DNA of 64,000 nucleotides, from the NCBI RefSeq assembly GCF_008704855.1, contig NZ_CP023691.1, positions 4,340,001 to 4,404,000 of the forward strand. Direction: 5' to 3'. Below are positions 17,364-25,963 of the stretch, in pieces; within the stretch, counting starts at the first letter, position 1, and each line of letters starts with the position of its first letter. Under the pieces are notes generated by a model. It made no database searches. It worked only from the letters and a program-made list of their open reading frames with translations, and had not been told where the DNA came from. The DNA is from Streptomyces platensis (lineage in GTDB: Bacteria; Actinomycetota; Actinomycetes; Streptomycetales; Streptomycetaceae). Position numbers and translations under genes: made by a program.

Positions 17364-18439
17364 TGCACCCGTAGCTCATGGAGCACGCCGGTCGCGGCGG
17401 CGGTCAGCGGTACGGACAGCAGCATGCCGAGGATGCCGGCGACGCTGGCGCCCGCGGTGATCGCCAGCATCACGGTCGCCGGATGCATCTGGACCGTACG
17501 GCTCTGGATCATCGGCTGGAGTACATGCCCCTCCAGCACCTGCACGGCCAGGACGACGCCGAGCGCCCACAGCGCGATCACGAAGCCGCGGTCGGCCAGC
17601 GCGACCAGGATCGCCACCGCGCCGGAGATGAAGGCGCCGAGGTAGGGGATGTAGGCGCCGACGAAGACCAGTGCGCCCAGCCCGACGGCGCCCGGCACCT
17701 GAAGGATCAGCAGTCCGACGGTGATGCAGATGGCGTCGATCAGCGCGATGAAGGTCGTGCCGCGCATAAAGCCTTCAATGCTCTGGAAGCCGCGGCGGGC
17801 CATCCGCTCCAGCTGCGGTGCCGAGGTGCCGGGCGCCCAGCCCCGCAGGGCGCGTACGGCCTTGTCGGCATCGCGCAGGAAGAAGAAGGTCAGCAGCAGG
17901 GCCAGGACGGAGGCGGCGAGGAACTGGCCGACGACACTGACCCCGGCCAGCAGCCCGGAGGCCGCGGTGCCCCCGAACTTGGCGACCAAGTCCTTCGACT
18001 TGGCGGCGAGATCGTCGAGCGAGGTACCGGCCGCCCCGAAGTGCTGGGACAGGTCCTGGGCGGCGTTCCGGAGCGAGGCGATGATCTGGTCCCCGGTGTC
18101 GACCAGCGCGCTGACGACGATGTATCCGGCGCCGCCGACCACCACCACGAGGACCGCACAGGTCAGTCCGGCCGCCAGGGAACGGTTGAGCTTCATCGCC
18201 ACCAGCCGCCGGTAGAGCGGCCCGAGCAGCCCGCTGCCGAGCAGTGCCAGCAGCACGGGGGTCACGGCCGCGCTCAGTTCGACGCACAGCCATACCCCGA
18301 GGGCCAGCACGGCCGCGATCAGCAACGCCACCAGGCACCAGGCCCCGGCACGGCGGGCCTCGATCGGCAGCAACGGGCTGGAAGGCTGCGGCCGTTCACC
18401 CTCGGCGCCGCGCCGGTTCTCGTCCGAGTCGTTTCGCAC
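17297..18439 (-). CDS. AI-2E family transporter (TqsA/YdiK-like permease)
   Basis: About 380 aa with around eight hydrophobic helices and the family-typical pattern: paired N-terminal helices (WCLVALLIAAVLALGVWLC, TPVLLALLGSGLLGPLYRRL), a soluble amphipathic middle section, and the conserved C-terminal region ALVFVGAYIPYLGAFISGAVAILVAL followed by VLEGHVLQPMIQSRTVQMHP. Named for an E. coli protein affecting autoinducer-2, but many members are of unknown substrate. GTG 18439 is preferred; an in-frame GTG at 18505 would put the first codons inside a parS palindrome. The C-terminus is an Asp/Ser repeat tail encoded by the same hexanucleotide repeat that ends the convergent phosphatase gene (67-bp overlap). 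Confidence 0.82.
   Translation of the reverse strand: MRNDSDENRRGAEGERPQPSSPLLPIEARRAGAWCLVALLIAAVLALGVWLCVELSAAVTPVLLALLGSGLLGPLYRRLVAMKLNRSLAAGLTCAVLVVVVGGAGYIVVSALVDTGDQIIASLRNAAQDLSQHFGAAGTSLDDLAAKSKDLVAKFGGTAASGLLAGVSVVGQFLAASVLALLLTFFFLRDADKAVRALRGWAPGTSAPQLERMARRGFQSIEGFMRGTTFIALIDAICITVGLLILQVPGAVGLGALVFVGAYIPYLGAFISGAVAILVALADRGFVIALWALGVVLAVQVLEGHVLQPMIQSRTVQMHPATVMLAITAGASVAGILGMLLSVPLTAAATGVLHELRVHYAADSDSDSDDSGPAASAAAS
17337..17354. repeat. (GAGTCC)3 repeat shared by two overlapping genes
   Basis: Three perfect GAGTCC units lie inside the 67-bp convergent overlap. The plus strand encodes the SESESES tail of the PP2C phosphatase and the minus strand the DSDSDSDD tail of the AI-2E permease. 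Confidence 0.85.
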
Positions 18440-18498
18440 CCGGACAGTCCACCATGGCCGCAGGCCCGGGGCGGCGCCGGGAAGGCGTCGGGGGCGGC

Positions 18499-18512
18499 GT
18501 TTCACGTGAAAC
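18499..18512. other. parS site 2 (perfect)
   Basis: GTTTCACGTGAAAC in the gap between pirin and the AI-2E permease, extended by GGGCGGC/GCCGCCC into a 28-bp perfect palindrome (18492-18519). It begins 17 bp after the pirin stop codon. Confidence 0.93.
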
Positions 18513-18535
18513 GCCGCCCTGCTGCCGACGGGGCG

Positions 18536-19489
18536 TCAGCGCTCGTCGGCGGGGATGGTCCCGAGCCGGCCGGCCTGGAAGTCCTCGAAGGCCTGGGCCA
18601 GTTCGGCGTGGGTGTTCATCACGAACGGGCCGTAATGCCTCATCGGCTCGCGGATCGGCAGCCCGCCCAGCAGGACCACCTCGAAGTTGGGGCTGCGCGA
18701 CTCCTGGGACTCGTCCGCCCGGATCGTGAGCGAGTCTCCGCTCCCGAACACGACCGCCTGCCCCATGCGGAACGGGCGTCCCTCCGCACCGGCCGTACCG
18801 CGTCCGGCCAGGGCGTAGGCGAGGGCGTTGAAGTCCTTGCGCCAGGGCAGGGTCAGCTCGGCGCCCGGGTTCACCGTCACATGCATCATCGTGATCGGCG
18901 TATGCGTGATGCCCGGCCCCTGGTGGCCGTCGAGGTCACCGGCGATCAGCCGCAGCAGCGCGCCACCGTCGGCCGAGGTCAGCAGCTTGACGTTGCCGCC
19001 ACCGATGTCCTGGTAGCGGGGGGCCATCATCTTGTCGCTCTTCGGCAGGTTCACCCACAGCTGGAGGCCGTGGAAGAGGCCACCGGACATGACGAGCGAC
19101 TCCGGCGGCGCCTCGATGTGCAGCAGCCCCGAACCGGCCGTCATCCACTGGGTGTCACCATCGTTGATGACGCCACCGCCGCCGTGCGAGTCACGGTGCA
19201 CGAAGGTGCCGTCGATCAGATACGTCACGGTCTCGAAGCCGCGGTGCGGGTGCCAGGGCGTGCCCTTGGGCTCTCCCGGCGCGTACTCCACCTCACCCAT
19301 CTGGTCCATCATGATGAACGGGTCGAGGTGCTTGTAGTCGATCCCGGCGAACGCACGGCGCACCGGGAATCCCTCGCCCTCGAACCCGCTCGGAGCGGTG
19401 GCTACGGCCAGCACGGGGCGGGTGTGCGCCGCGACGGGCGCCGCCACACGCGGCAGGGTCAGCGGATTCTCAACGGTCACTGCGGGCAT
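18536..19489 (-). CDS. Pirin family protein
   Basis: 317 aa bicupin of the pirin superfamily, a cytoplasmic non-heme iron protein; some bacterial members are quercetinases or redox-sensitive regulators of pyruvate metabolism. The N-terminal cupin carries the metal ligands in HPHRGFETVTYLIDG, FVHRDSHGG and a later HIEAP (three His plus Glu). C-terminal cupin RxFRMGQAVVFGSGD and the ILLGG-like VVLLGGLPIREP end are typical. Start ATG 19489 is fixed by a strong GAGGAGG ribosome site. An AT-rich stretch with the palindrome CAACTTAGTTG is just upstream (see separate entry). Followed by parS site 2. Confidence 0.88.
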   Translation of the reverse strand: MPAVTVENPLTLPRVAAPVAAHTRPVLAVATAPSGFEGEGFPVRRAFAGIDYKHLDPFIMMDQMGEVEYAPGEPKGTPWHPHRGFETVTYLIDGTFVHRDSHGGGGVINDGDTQWMTAGSGLLHIEAPPESLVMSGGLFHGLQLWVNLPKSDKMMAPRYQDIGGGNVKLLTSADGGALLRLIAGDLDGHQGPGITHTPITMMHVTVNPGAELTLPWRKDFNALAYALAGRGTAGAEGRPFRMGQAVVFGSGDSLTIRADESQESRSPNFEVVLLGGLPIREPMRHYGPFVMNTHAELAQAFEDFQAGRLGTIPADER

Positions 19490-19510
19490 GACGGCCTCCT
19501 CGGTCGCGAC

Positions 19511-19535
19511 CAACTTAGTTGAATAGTGAACAACC
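19511..19535 (-). promoter_or_regulatory. AT-rich operator-like element upstream of pirin
   Basis: 22-46 bp upstream of the pirin start is an island with the 11-bp palindrome CAACTTAGTTG (19511-19521) continuing into AATAGTGAACAAC. The GTTG...CAAC half-sites resemble MarR-family operators, but no MarR gene is in the window. Binding is inference. Confidence 0.35.
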
Positions 19536-19615
19536 CGCAAGGCCCACGGTATTCCCGCCGACGTTTCCCCAGGTCGAAGGGGTCCCCGAACCGGTAAGGG
19601 CACCCCGACACACCT

Positions 19616-19644
19616 CGGGCCGGCCCCTCCGAGGGACCGGCCCG
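19616..19644 (-). terminator. Terminator after the SseB gene
   Basis: Hairpin with perfect outer arms CGGGCCGG/CCGGCCCG and an inner CCCT/AGGG pairing, 48 bp beyond the sseB-like stop codon and ahead of the pirin promoter. Confidence 0.6.
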
Positions 19645-19691
19645 TGACTCGGCGGCGGCAGCGGACACCGGCCCGCCGCACGCCAGGACGG

Positions 19692-20162
19692 CTAGCCGTA
19701 CATCCGCCGCATCGCGAAGTCGACCATCTGCTCCACGGCCTTCGCGTCGAAGACCATCCGGTGGTCACCCTCCATGTCGAGGACGAAGCCGTAGCCGGTC
19801 GGCAGCAGGTCGAGCACCTCGGCACCGGTGATCACGAAGTACTTGGACTCCTTGCCCGCGTACCGCCGCAGCTCCTTGAGCGAGGTGAACATCGGGATCA
19901 CCGGCTGCTGGGTGTTGTGCAGCGCCAGGAAGCCGGGGTTGTCACCGCGCGGGCAGTAGACCTTGGACGTGGAGAAGATGCCCTGGAAGTCCTCGGCGGA
20001 CATCGAGCCGGTGGTGAAGGCGCGCACCGCGTCGGCGAGGGAGGGCGGGGACGGCTCGGGATACAGCGGCTGCTCGCCGTAACCCCCGGGGGCCGGTTGT
20101 TGCGGCGGGGGCGCTCCGTACTGCTGCTGCCCGGCACCCGCGTTCTGGTCGTAGCCGTACAT
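19692..20162 (-). CDS. SseB family protein
   Basis: 156 aa. The first ~38 residues are Gln/Pro/Gly/Tyr-rich and disordered (MYGYDQNAGAGQQQYGAP), then a compact SseB-fold domain: TGSMSAEDFQGIFSTSKVYCP, FLALHNTQQPVIPMFTSL, GAEVLDLLPTGYGFVLD. Actinobacterial SseB proteins are often encoded near type VII secretion or envelope genes, but molecular function is unknown; the name comes from a Salmonella translocon protein with only distant similarity. No signal peptide or membrane segment. ATG 20162 is the only sensible start. Divergent from the acyl-CoA dehydrogenase. Confidence 0.75.
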   Translation of the reverse strand: MYGYDQNAGAGQQQYGAPPPQQPAPGGYGEQPLYPEPSPPSLADAVRAFTTGSMSAEDFQGIFSTSKVYCPRGDNPGFLALHNTQQPVIPMFTSLKELRRYAGKESKYFVITGAEVLDLLPTGYGFVLDMEGDHRMVFDAKAVEQMVDFAMRRMYG

Positions 20163-20225
20163 GCGCCACAGCGTACTGAGTCAGCGAATCCCCGGGGGAC
20201 GCTCGTCACAGATGGGCGGTAGGGG

Positions 20226-20255
20226 TTGATTCTTATTACCGGTGGGTAGCATCAT
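20226..20255 (+). promoter_or_regulatory. Candidate promoter and TACC-N4-GGTA operator for the acyl-CoA dehydrogenase
   Basis: A TTGATT -35-like hexamer (20226) and TAGCAT/CATCAT -10-like sequence (20247-20255) flank and overlap TACCGGTGGGTA (20237-20248), an inverted TACC/GGTA with a 4-bp centre. Position between -35 and -10 fits a TetR-type fatty-acid repressor site; the regulator is not identified. Confidence 0.35.
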
Positions 20256-20325
20256 CGTAGGCACTTGCTACTTGCTGGTATTGCGTTTGAGGTCCTCCCT
20301 CCCGAACCCTTACGGAGCCGTATCC

Positions 20326-22152
20326 ATGGGGCACTACAAGTCGAATCTCCGCGACATCGAGTTCAACCTCTTCGAGGTGCTCGGCCGTGACAGCGTGTAC
20401 GGCACCGGACCGTTCGCGGAGATGGATGTCGACACCGCCAAGAGCGTGCTGTCCGAGATCGCCCGGCTGTCCGAGAACGAGCTGGCGGAGTCCTTCGCCG
20501 ACACCGACCGGAACCCCCCGGTCTTCGACCCGGACACCAACACCGCGCCGGTGCCGGACAGCTTCAAGAAGAGCTACCAAGCCTTCATGGACGCCGAGTG
20601 GTGGCGGCTGGGCATCCCGGAGGAGCTCGGTGGCACCACCGCGCCGCGCTCCCTCCTCTGGGGCTTCGCCGAGACGATCCTGGGCGCCAACCCGGCCGTG
20701 TGGATGTACGCGTCCGGCCCCGCCTTCGCCGGCGTCCTCCACGAGGAGGGCACCGAGGAGCAGCACCGCATAGCCCAGCTGATGGTGGACAAGCAGTGGG
20801 GCTCCACGATGGTGCTCACCGAGCCGGACGCCGGTTCGGACGTCGGCGCCGGCCGCACCAAGGCCGTGCAGCAGGCGGACGGCACCTGGCACATCGAGGG
20901 CGTCAAGCGCTTCATCACCTCCGGTGAGCACGACATGTCCGAGAACATCGTGCACTTCGTCCTCGCCCGTCCCGAGGGTGCCGGTCCGGGCACCAAGGGC
21001 CTGTCGCTCTTCATCGTGCCGAAGTACGACTTCGACTGGGAGACCGGCGAGCTGGGCGAGCGCAACGGCGCCTACGCCACCAACGTCGAGCACAAGATGG
21101 GCCTGAAGGCCTCCAACACCTGCGAGATGACCTTCGGCGCCAACCACCCGGCCAAGGGCTGGCTGCTGGGCGAGAAGCACGACGGCATCCGCCAGATGTT
21201 CAAGATCATCGAGTTCGCCCGGATGATGGTCGGCACGAAGGCCATCGCCACCCTCTCCACCGGCTACCTCAACGCACTGGAGTACGCCAAGGAGCGGGTG
21301 CAGGGCCCGGACCTCGCGGCCTTCACCGACAAGACCGCCCCGCGCGTCACCATCACCCACCACCCCGACGTGCGCCGCTCGCTGATGACGCAGAAGGCGT
21401 ACGCCGAGGGCATGCGCGCCCTGGTGCTCTACACCGCCACGGTCCAGGACGAGATCATCGTCAAGGAGACCGCGGGCGAGGACGCGAGCGCCGCGATCCG
21501 CCTCAACGACCTGCTGCTGCCGATCGTCAAGGGCTACGGCTCGGAGAAGTCCTACGAGCAGCTGGCGCAGTCGCTCCAGACCTTCGGCGGCTCCGGGTAC
21601 CTCCAGGAATACCCGATCGAGCAGTACATCCGGGACGCCAAGATCGACACCCTCTACGAGGGCACCACCGCGATCCAGGGCCAGGACTTCTTCTTCCGGA
21701 AGATCGTCCGCGACCAGGGCCAGGCCCTCACCGCCCTCTCCGACGAGATCAAGAAGTTCCTCGCCGACAACACCGGCGGCGCGGAGCTGGAGCAGGCCCG
21801 CGGCGAGCTGGCCAAGGCCGCCGCCGACCTGGAGGCGATCGTCGGCGCCATGCTGACCGACCTCGCGGCGACCGAGAAGGACGTCAAGTCCATCTACAAG
21901 GTCGGCCTGAACACCACCCGTGTACTGATGGCCTCCGGCGATGTCGTCATCGGCTACCTCCTGCTCAAGGGTGCGGCCGTGGCCGCGGAGAAGCTTGCCG
22001 GCGCCTCGGCGAAGGACAAGCCCTTCTACACCGGCAAGATCGCCGCGGCGAAGTTCTTCGCGCACCACGTCCTGCCGGGCGTCTCCCTCGAGCGCGGTCT
22101 GGCCGAGTCCGTCGACCAGTCGCTGATGGAGCTCGACGAGTCCGCGTTCTAA
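20326..22152 (+). CDS. Acyl-CoA dehydrogenase, FadE5-like
   Basis: 608 aa, longer than the ~380-residue short-chain enzymes and equal to mycobacterial FadE5-type proteins. Order: N-terminal acyl-CoA dehydrogenase extension (MGHYKSNLRDIEFNLFEVLGRD), the catalytic core with FAD/substrate signatures (MVLTEPDAGSDVG, WHIEGVKRFITSGEHD), the C-terminal helical domain with QTFGGSGYLQEYPIEQYIRD-type helix and YEGTTAIQGQD (the Glu in YEGT is the usual catalytic base), and a final ~130-residue C-terminal extension. It catalyses alpha,beta-oxidation of acyl-CoA with electron transfer to ETF. ATG 20326 begins the conserved N-terminus. A possible operator overlaps its promoter; two hairpins terminate it. 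Confidence 0.92.
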   Translation: MGHYKSNLRDIEFNLFEVLGRDSVYGTGPFAEMDVDTAKSVLSEIARLSENELAESFADTDRNPPVFDPDTNTAPVPDSFKKSYQAFMDAEWWRLGIPEELGGTTAPRSLLWGFAETILGANPAVWMYASGPAFAGVLHEEGTEEQHRIAQLMVDKQWGSTMVLTEPDAGSDVGAGRTKAVQQADGTWHIEGVKRFITSGEHDMSENIVHFVLARPEGAGPGTKGLSLFIVPKYDFDWETGELGERNGAYATNVEHKMGLKASNTCEMTFGANHPAKGWLLGEKHDGIRQMFKIIEFARMMVGTKAIATLSTGYLNALEYAKERVQGPDLAAFTDKTAPRVTITHHPDVRRSLMTQKAYAEGMRALVLYTATVQDEIIVKETAGEDASAAIRLNDLLLPIVKGYGSEKSYEQLAQSLQTFGGSGYLQEYPIEQYIRDAKIDTLYEGTTAIQGQDFFFRKIVRDQGQALTALSDEIKKFLADNTGGAELEQARGELAKAAADLEAIVGAMLTDLAATEKDVKSIYKVGLNTTRVLMASGDVVIGYLLLKGAAVAAEKLAGASAKDKPFYTGKIAAAKFFAHHVLPGVSLERGLAESVDQSLMELDESAF

Positions 22153-22190
22153 GAGGGAATTCCGCAGCCCGGCTGCGGCGTTTCTCTTAG
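22149..22190 (+). terminator. First terminator after the acyl-CoA dehydrogenase
   Basis: The hairpin includes the stop codon: outer arms CTAAGAG/CTCTTAG and inner CCGCAGCC/GGCTGCGG with a small bulge. It overlaps the last codon. Confidence 0.8.
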
Positions 22191-22223
22191 AGGTCTCTCA
22201 GATTGACCGTTCAGACTGACGGG

Positions 22224-22253
22224 GCCCGTCTCTCTTCCCCCGGAGAGACGGGC
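22224..22253 (+). terminator. Second terminator after the acyl-CoA dehydrogenase
   Basis: 11-bp perfect stem GCCCGTCTCTC/GAGAGACGGGC with an 8-nt loop, 34 bp after the first hairpin. The two make a tandem terminator in the 305-bp gap before the aminopeptidase; the rest of the gap shows no further feature. Confidence 0.75.
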
Positions 22254-22457
22254 TCTGTCATGTCCGGAAAGGCGGGCCGGATGTCACGACAGCGCAGCGG
22301 GCGCACCTCGGTATGCCTGTTAGGCGGCCCGTTACACCCGGAATCCACCACTCCGCAACACTTCCCGGCCCGGAAGGCAGAAATCCTGGCCGGAAGGGTG
22401 CGCAGTCGCGCCGCATGCGCACGGGGAATGGGGGGTCCGGCTCCTTATGCTGAATCC

Positions 22458-23753
22458 ATGACCAACTCCGCCCGCTTCGATCGCGGCCACACCGACGACC
22501 TGATGACCTATCTCGCCGCCAGTCCGTCGCCCTACCACGCAGTGGCAAACGCGGCGGAGCGGCTGGAGAAGGCCGGTTTCCGGCAGGTCGCCGAGGTCGA
22601 CGCGTGGGATGGCGAGAGCGGCGGCAAGTACGTCCTGCGCGGCGGCGCGATCGTCGCCTGGTACGTGCCGGAGGGCGCGCACGCGGCCACTCCGTACCGA
22701 ATTGTGGGGGCTCACACCGACTCTCCCAATCTTCGGGTCAAGCCGATTCCGGACACCGGCGCCCGCGGCTGGCGGCAGATCGCCGTCGAGATCTACGGCG
22801 GCACCCTGCTCAACACCTGGCTCGACCGCGATCTGGGGCTGAGCGGGCGGGTGACGCTGGCGGACGGCAGCCACCGGCTCGTCCATGTCGACCGGGCGCT
22901 GCTGCGGGTGCCGCAGCTGGCCGTGCACCTCGACCGCTCGGTGAACTCCGAGGGTCTCAAGCTCGACAAGCAGCGCCATATGACGCCGATCTGGGGCCTG
23001 GGCGAGGTGGCCGAGGGCGATCTGATCTCCTTCGTCGCCGAGGAGACCGGCGTGCCGGCCGACGACATCAAGGGCTGGGATCTGATGGTCCACAGCATCG
23101 AACCACCCGCCTACCTGGGCCGCGACCGCGAGCTGGTGGCCGGCCCGCGGATGGACAACCTGCTCTCCGTGCACGCCGGTACGGCCGCGCTCACCGCCGC
23201 GGCGGCCGCCGGCAGCGCTCTGAGCAGCATTCCGGTGCTGGCCGCCTTCGATCACGAGGAGAATGGCAGCCAGTCCGACACCGGCGCGGACGGCCCGCTG
23301 CTCGGCACCGTCCTGGAGCGCTCCGTCTTCGCCCGCGGCGGCTCGTACGAGGACCGGGCACGCGCCTTCGCCGGCACGCTCTGCCTGTCGTCCGACACCG
23401 GGCACGCCGTACACCCCAACTACGGTGAGCGGCACGACCCTGGCCACCACCCGATGCCCAACGGAGGACCGATCCTCAAGGTCAATGTCAATCAGCGCTA
23501 TGCCACGGACGGCAGCGGACGGGCCGTCTTCGCGGCGGCCTGCGAGCGGGCCGGGGTCCCCTGGCAGAGCTTTGTGTCCAACAACTCGATGCCCTGCGGG
23601 ACCACCATCGGTCCGATCACCGCGGCCCGGCACGGCATCTCGACGGTCGACATCGGTGTGGCGATCCTGTCCATGCACTCGGCACGTGAGCTGTGCGGCG
23701 CCGAGGACCCGTATCTGCTGGCGAACGCCCTGACGGCCTTCTTGGAGGGCTGA
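22458..23753 (+). CDS. M18 family aminopeptidase (aspartyl aminopeptidase type)
   Basis: 431 aa cytoplasmic dinuclear-zinc peptidase that removes N-terminal, mostly acidic or neutral, residues from peptides. Zinc-binding and catalytic landmarks: GAHTDSPNLRVKP (His and Asp), FDHEENGSQSDTGADG (Glu-Glu pair) and the C-terminal MHSARELCGAED (His). YSPYHAV-like SPSPYHAVANAAE at the N-terminus and NNSMPCGTTIGPITAARHGI are family-typical. ATG 22458 is chosen because homology starts there (MTNSARFDRGHTDDL) and the upstream 85 in-frame codons are GC-shuffled sequence containing terminator DNA. One base separates its stop from the AfsR-like gene, so the two are probably cotranscribed. Confidence 0.9.
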   Translation: MTNSARFDRGHTDDLMTYLAASPSPYHAVANAAERLEKAGFRQVAEVDAWDGESGGKYVLRGGAIVAWYVPEGAHAATPYRIVGAHTDSPNLRVKPIPDTGARGWRQIAVEIYGGTLLNTWLDRDLGLSGRVTLADGSHRLVHVDRALLRVPQLAVHLDRSVNSEGLKLDKQRHMTPIWGLGEVAEGDLISFVAEETGVPADDIKGWDLMVHSIEPPAYLGRDRELVAGPRMDNLLSVHAGTAALTAAAAAGSALSSIPVLAAFDHEENGSQSDTGADGPLLGTVLERSVFARGGSYEDRARAFAGTLCLSSDTGHAVHPNYGERHDPGHHPMPNGGPILKVNVNQRYATDGSGRAVFAAACERAGVPWQSFVSNNSMPCGTTIGPITAARHGISTVDIGVAILSMHSARELCGAEDPYLLANALTAFLEG

Positions 23754-23754
23754 G

Positions 23755-25794
23755 TTGGAGTTCTCACTGCTCGGCCCGATCGCCGTGACGACCGGCTCCG
23801 CGGAGCTGTCGCTCGGGCCCGCCAAACGGCGCAGTGTGCTCGCGCTGCTGCTGTTGCAGCCCAACACCACCGTCCCACTGGAGCAGTTGATCGACTCCCT
23901 GTGGGAGGACGAGCCACCCGAACACGCCCGTACGGTCGTCCAGGGTCATGTCTCACGGCTGCGCGCCACGCTCGCCGAGGGCGGCGCGGAGGCGTACGGC
24001 ATCGAGCTGACCACCCACGGCTCCGCCTATCTCCTGCGGCTGCCGGAGGAACTGATCGACGCTCACCGGTTCGGTGAGCTGGTGGCGCTGGCGCGCCCCG
24101 AGGTGGCGCCGGGCGACGCCGTACCCCTGCTGCGCGAGGCGCTCGGCCTGTGGCACGGGCCGGCGCTGACCGGCACAGTCACCAGCCCGCCGTTCGCGGC
24201 CGCCGCCCATGCGCTGGAGGAGCGGCGGCTGACGGCCGTGGAGGCGCTGGGCCGGGCGCACGGCGTGCTCGGCGAGCACGAACAGGCCGCGGCCATCCTC
24301 TACTCCGCGGCGGTCAACCACCCGCTGCGGGAGGGTCTGATCGCCGGGCTGATGCGGGCGCTGTTCCGCACGGGACGGCAGTCCGACGCACTGGAGTGGT
24401 TCCACCGCACCCGCCGGCTGCTCAACGAGGAGCTGGGCGTCGATCCCGGCGAGCGGCTGCGCGGCGCCTACGAGGAGATTCTGCGCGCGGAGGCGGCCGG
24501 CGGGGGACGGGCCAAGCCCGCGAGCGGGACGCGTCCGGCGGGTCCCGCTTCCGCCGGGGCCGCCGGGGCTCCCGGAGGAAGCCGTTCCGCGACAGACCGT
24601 GGGCCGCAGCCCGTGGCCGGCGCGGACCGGGGACCCGTACCGGACGGCACCGGCGCGGTGGACGCCCGTGGTGACGCGGCCGTGCCCGGCGGCGACGGGG
24701 CGCGGACCGGCGCGACGGACGGCACCCGGGCCGGCTCGGGACGGTCCGGTGCGGCGCCGCGGCTGCTGCCCCGGGCGCCGGCCCGCTTCCTGGGACGGGA
24801 GCGGGAACTGGCCGCCCTGACGGCCGTGTTGACGGACGGTGGGACCGGGGAGAGCCCGCTCGCGGTGGTGGCGGGGCCTGCCGGTGTCGGCAAGACCGCC
24901 TGCGCCGTGCAGTGGGCGCATCTGCGTGCCGGAGACTTCCCCGACGGCCAGCTCTTCGCCGATCTGCGCGGCTTCGGCGAGGGCGACGAGGCGGCGCCGG
25001 CCGAGATCCTGCGCGACTTCCTGCTGGCGCTGGGCACACCGCCGGAGCGGGTGCCCGGTTCGGCGCAGGCCGCATCGGCGCTGTTCAGGTCGCTGGTGGC
25101 GGAGCGCCGACTGCTGGTCGTCCTCGACAATGCGCGCAGCTCGGCGCAGGTACGGCCGCTGCTGCCCGGCGGCCCGCACTGCGCCACGGTCGTCACCAGC
25201 CGCAGCCGTCTCGACGGGCTGGTCGCCACCGACTGCGCCCGGCCGGTCGGCCTCCAGACGCTCGGCCACGAGGAAGGCGCGGCGCTGCTCGGTGCCATGC
25301 TCGGCCCGGAGCGGGTCGCCGAGGACCCGGCGGCCGCACGCGAGCTGGTCGATCTGTGCGACGGGCTGCCGCTGGCCCTGCGGGCGGCGGCCGCCCAGCT
25401 GACCGCCCGGCCGCGCTGGCGGCTGGCCCGGCTGGCCGCGGCGCTGCGGGACGAACGGCGGCGGCTGGCGCTGCTGTCCGCGGAGGACACCGGCATCGCG
25501 GCGGCCCTGCGGATGTCCGTCGCCCGGCTGTCGGCCGACGACGCACAGCTGCTCAGCGCGCTGGCGACCAGCGCGGACGGACACCTCAACGCGTCGCTGG
25601 CGGCGGCGCTCGCCGGATACGACCCGGAGCGCACCCAGGACGGTCTGGACCGGCTCGCGGAGATGCATCTGGTGGACGAGGAGGCCACCGATGTCTACAC
25701 GATCAGCACCCTGACCCAGCTGTTCGCACGGGACGAGCGCGGGGAGAGCGGCGAAGGGGGCAAGCACGGTACGGGTGACGGGAGCAAGGAGTGA
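23755..25794 (+). CDS. AfsR/SARP-like regulator with BTAD and NB-ARC domains
   Basis: 679 aa. Order: OmpR-type winged-helix DNA-binding domain (about 1-95, KRRSVLALLLLQPNTTVPLEQLIDSLW), bacterial transcriptional activation domain (BTAD, about 100-245), a ~90-residue Gly/Ala/Pro linker, then an NB-ARC/STAND ATPase with P-loop GPAGVGKTACA near residue 375 and the Walker B-like LLVVLDNA. It ends after the winged-helix part of the STAND module; the C-terminal TPR array of AfsR is absent. Such regulators switch on secondary metabolism or nutrient genes when phosphorylated or ligand-bound. The start is TTG 23755, immediately after the aminopeptidase stop with GGAGGGC in front. Target genes unknown. 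Confidence 0.87.
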   Translation: MEFSLLGPIAVTTGSAELSLGPAKRRSVLALLLLQPNTTVPLEQLIDSLWEDEPPEHARTVVQGHVSRLRATLAEGGAEAYGIELTTHGSAYLLRLPEELIDAHRFGELVALARPEVAPGDAVPLLREALGLWHGPALTGTVTSPPFAAAAHALEERRLTAVEALGRAHGVLGEHEQAAAILYSAAVNHPLREGLIAGLMRALFRTGRQSDALEWFHRTRRLLNEELGVDPGERLRGAYEEILRAEAAGGGRAKPASGTRPAGPASAGAAGAPGGSRSATDRGPQPVAGADRGPVPDGTGAVDARGDAAVPGGDGARTGATDGTRAGSGRSGAAPRLLPRAPARFLGRERELAALTAVLTDGGTGESPLAVVAGPAGVGKTACAVQWAHLRAGDFPDGQLFADLRGFGEGDEAAPAEILRDFLLALGTPPERVPGSAQAASALFRSLVAERRLLVVLDNARSSAQVRPLLPGGPHCATVVTSRSRLDGLVATDCARPVGLQTLGHEEGAALLGAMLGPERVAEDPAAARELVDLCDGLPLALRAAAAQLTARPRWRLARLAAALRDERRRLALLSAEDTGIAAALRMSVARLSADDAQLLSALATSADGHLNASLAAALAGYDPERTQDGLDRLAEMHLVDEEATDVYTISTLTQLFARDERGESGEGGKHGTGDGSKE

Positions 25795-25963
25795 CGGGCG
25801 CGGCTGAGCCCGGGGCCGTCCTTGTGCCGGGGCGTTAGGCGCACGTTAGTGGTACGCCAGCGGCGAGCGGCAAGGTGGTGGTCACACCGCAGGACAGACC
25901 ACAGGCCAGACCGCAGGGCGTAGCCGCCGGCACGGTACGGGCCACCGACCGGGGGAGACCGGA

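Noticed and set aside
18440..18505. Longer start for the AI-2E permease at GTG 18505
   Set aside because: It would place the first codons within a 28-bp parS palindrome and add an Arg/Pro-rich leader; GTG 18439 leaves parS intergenic like all other sites.
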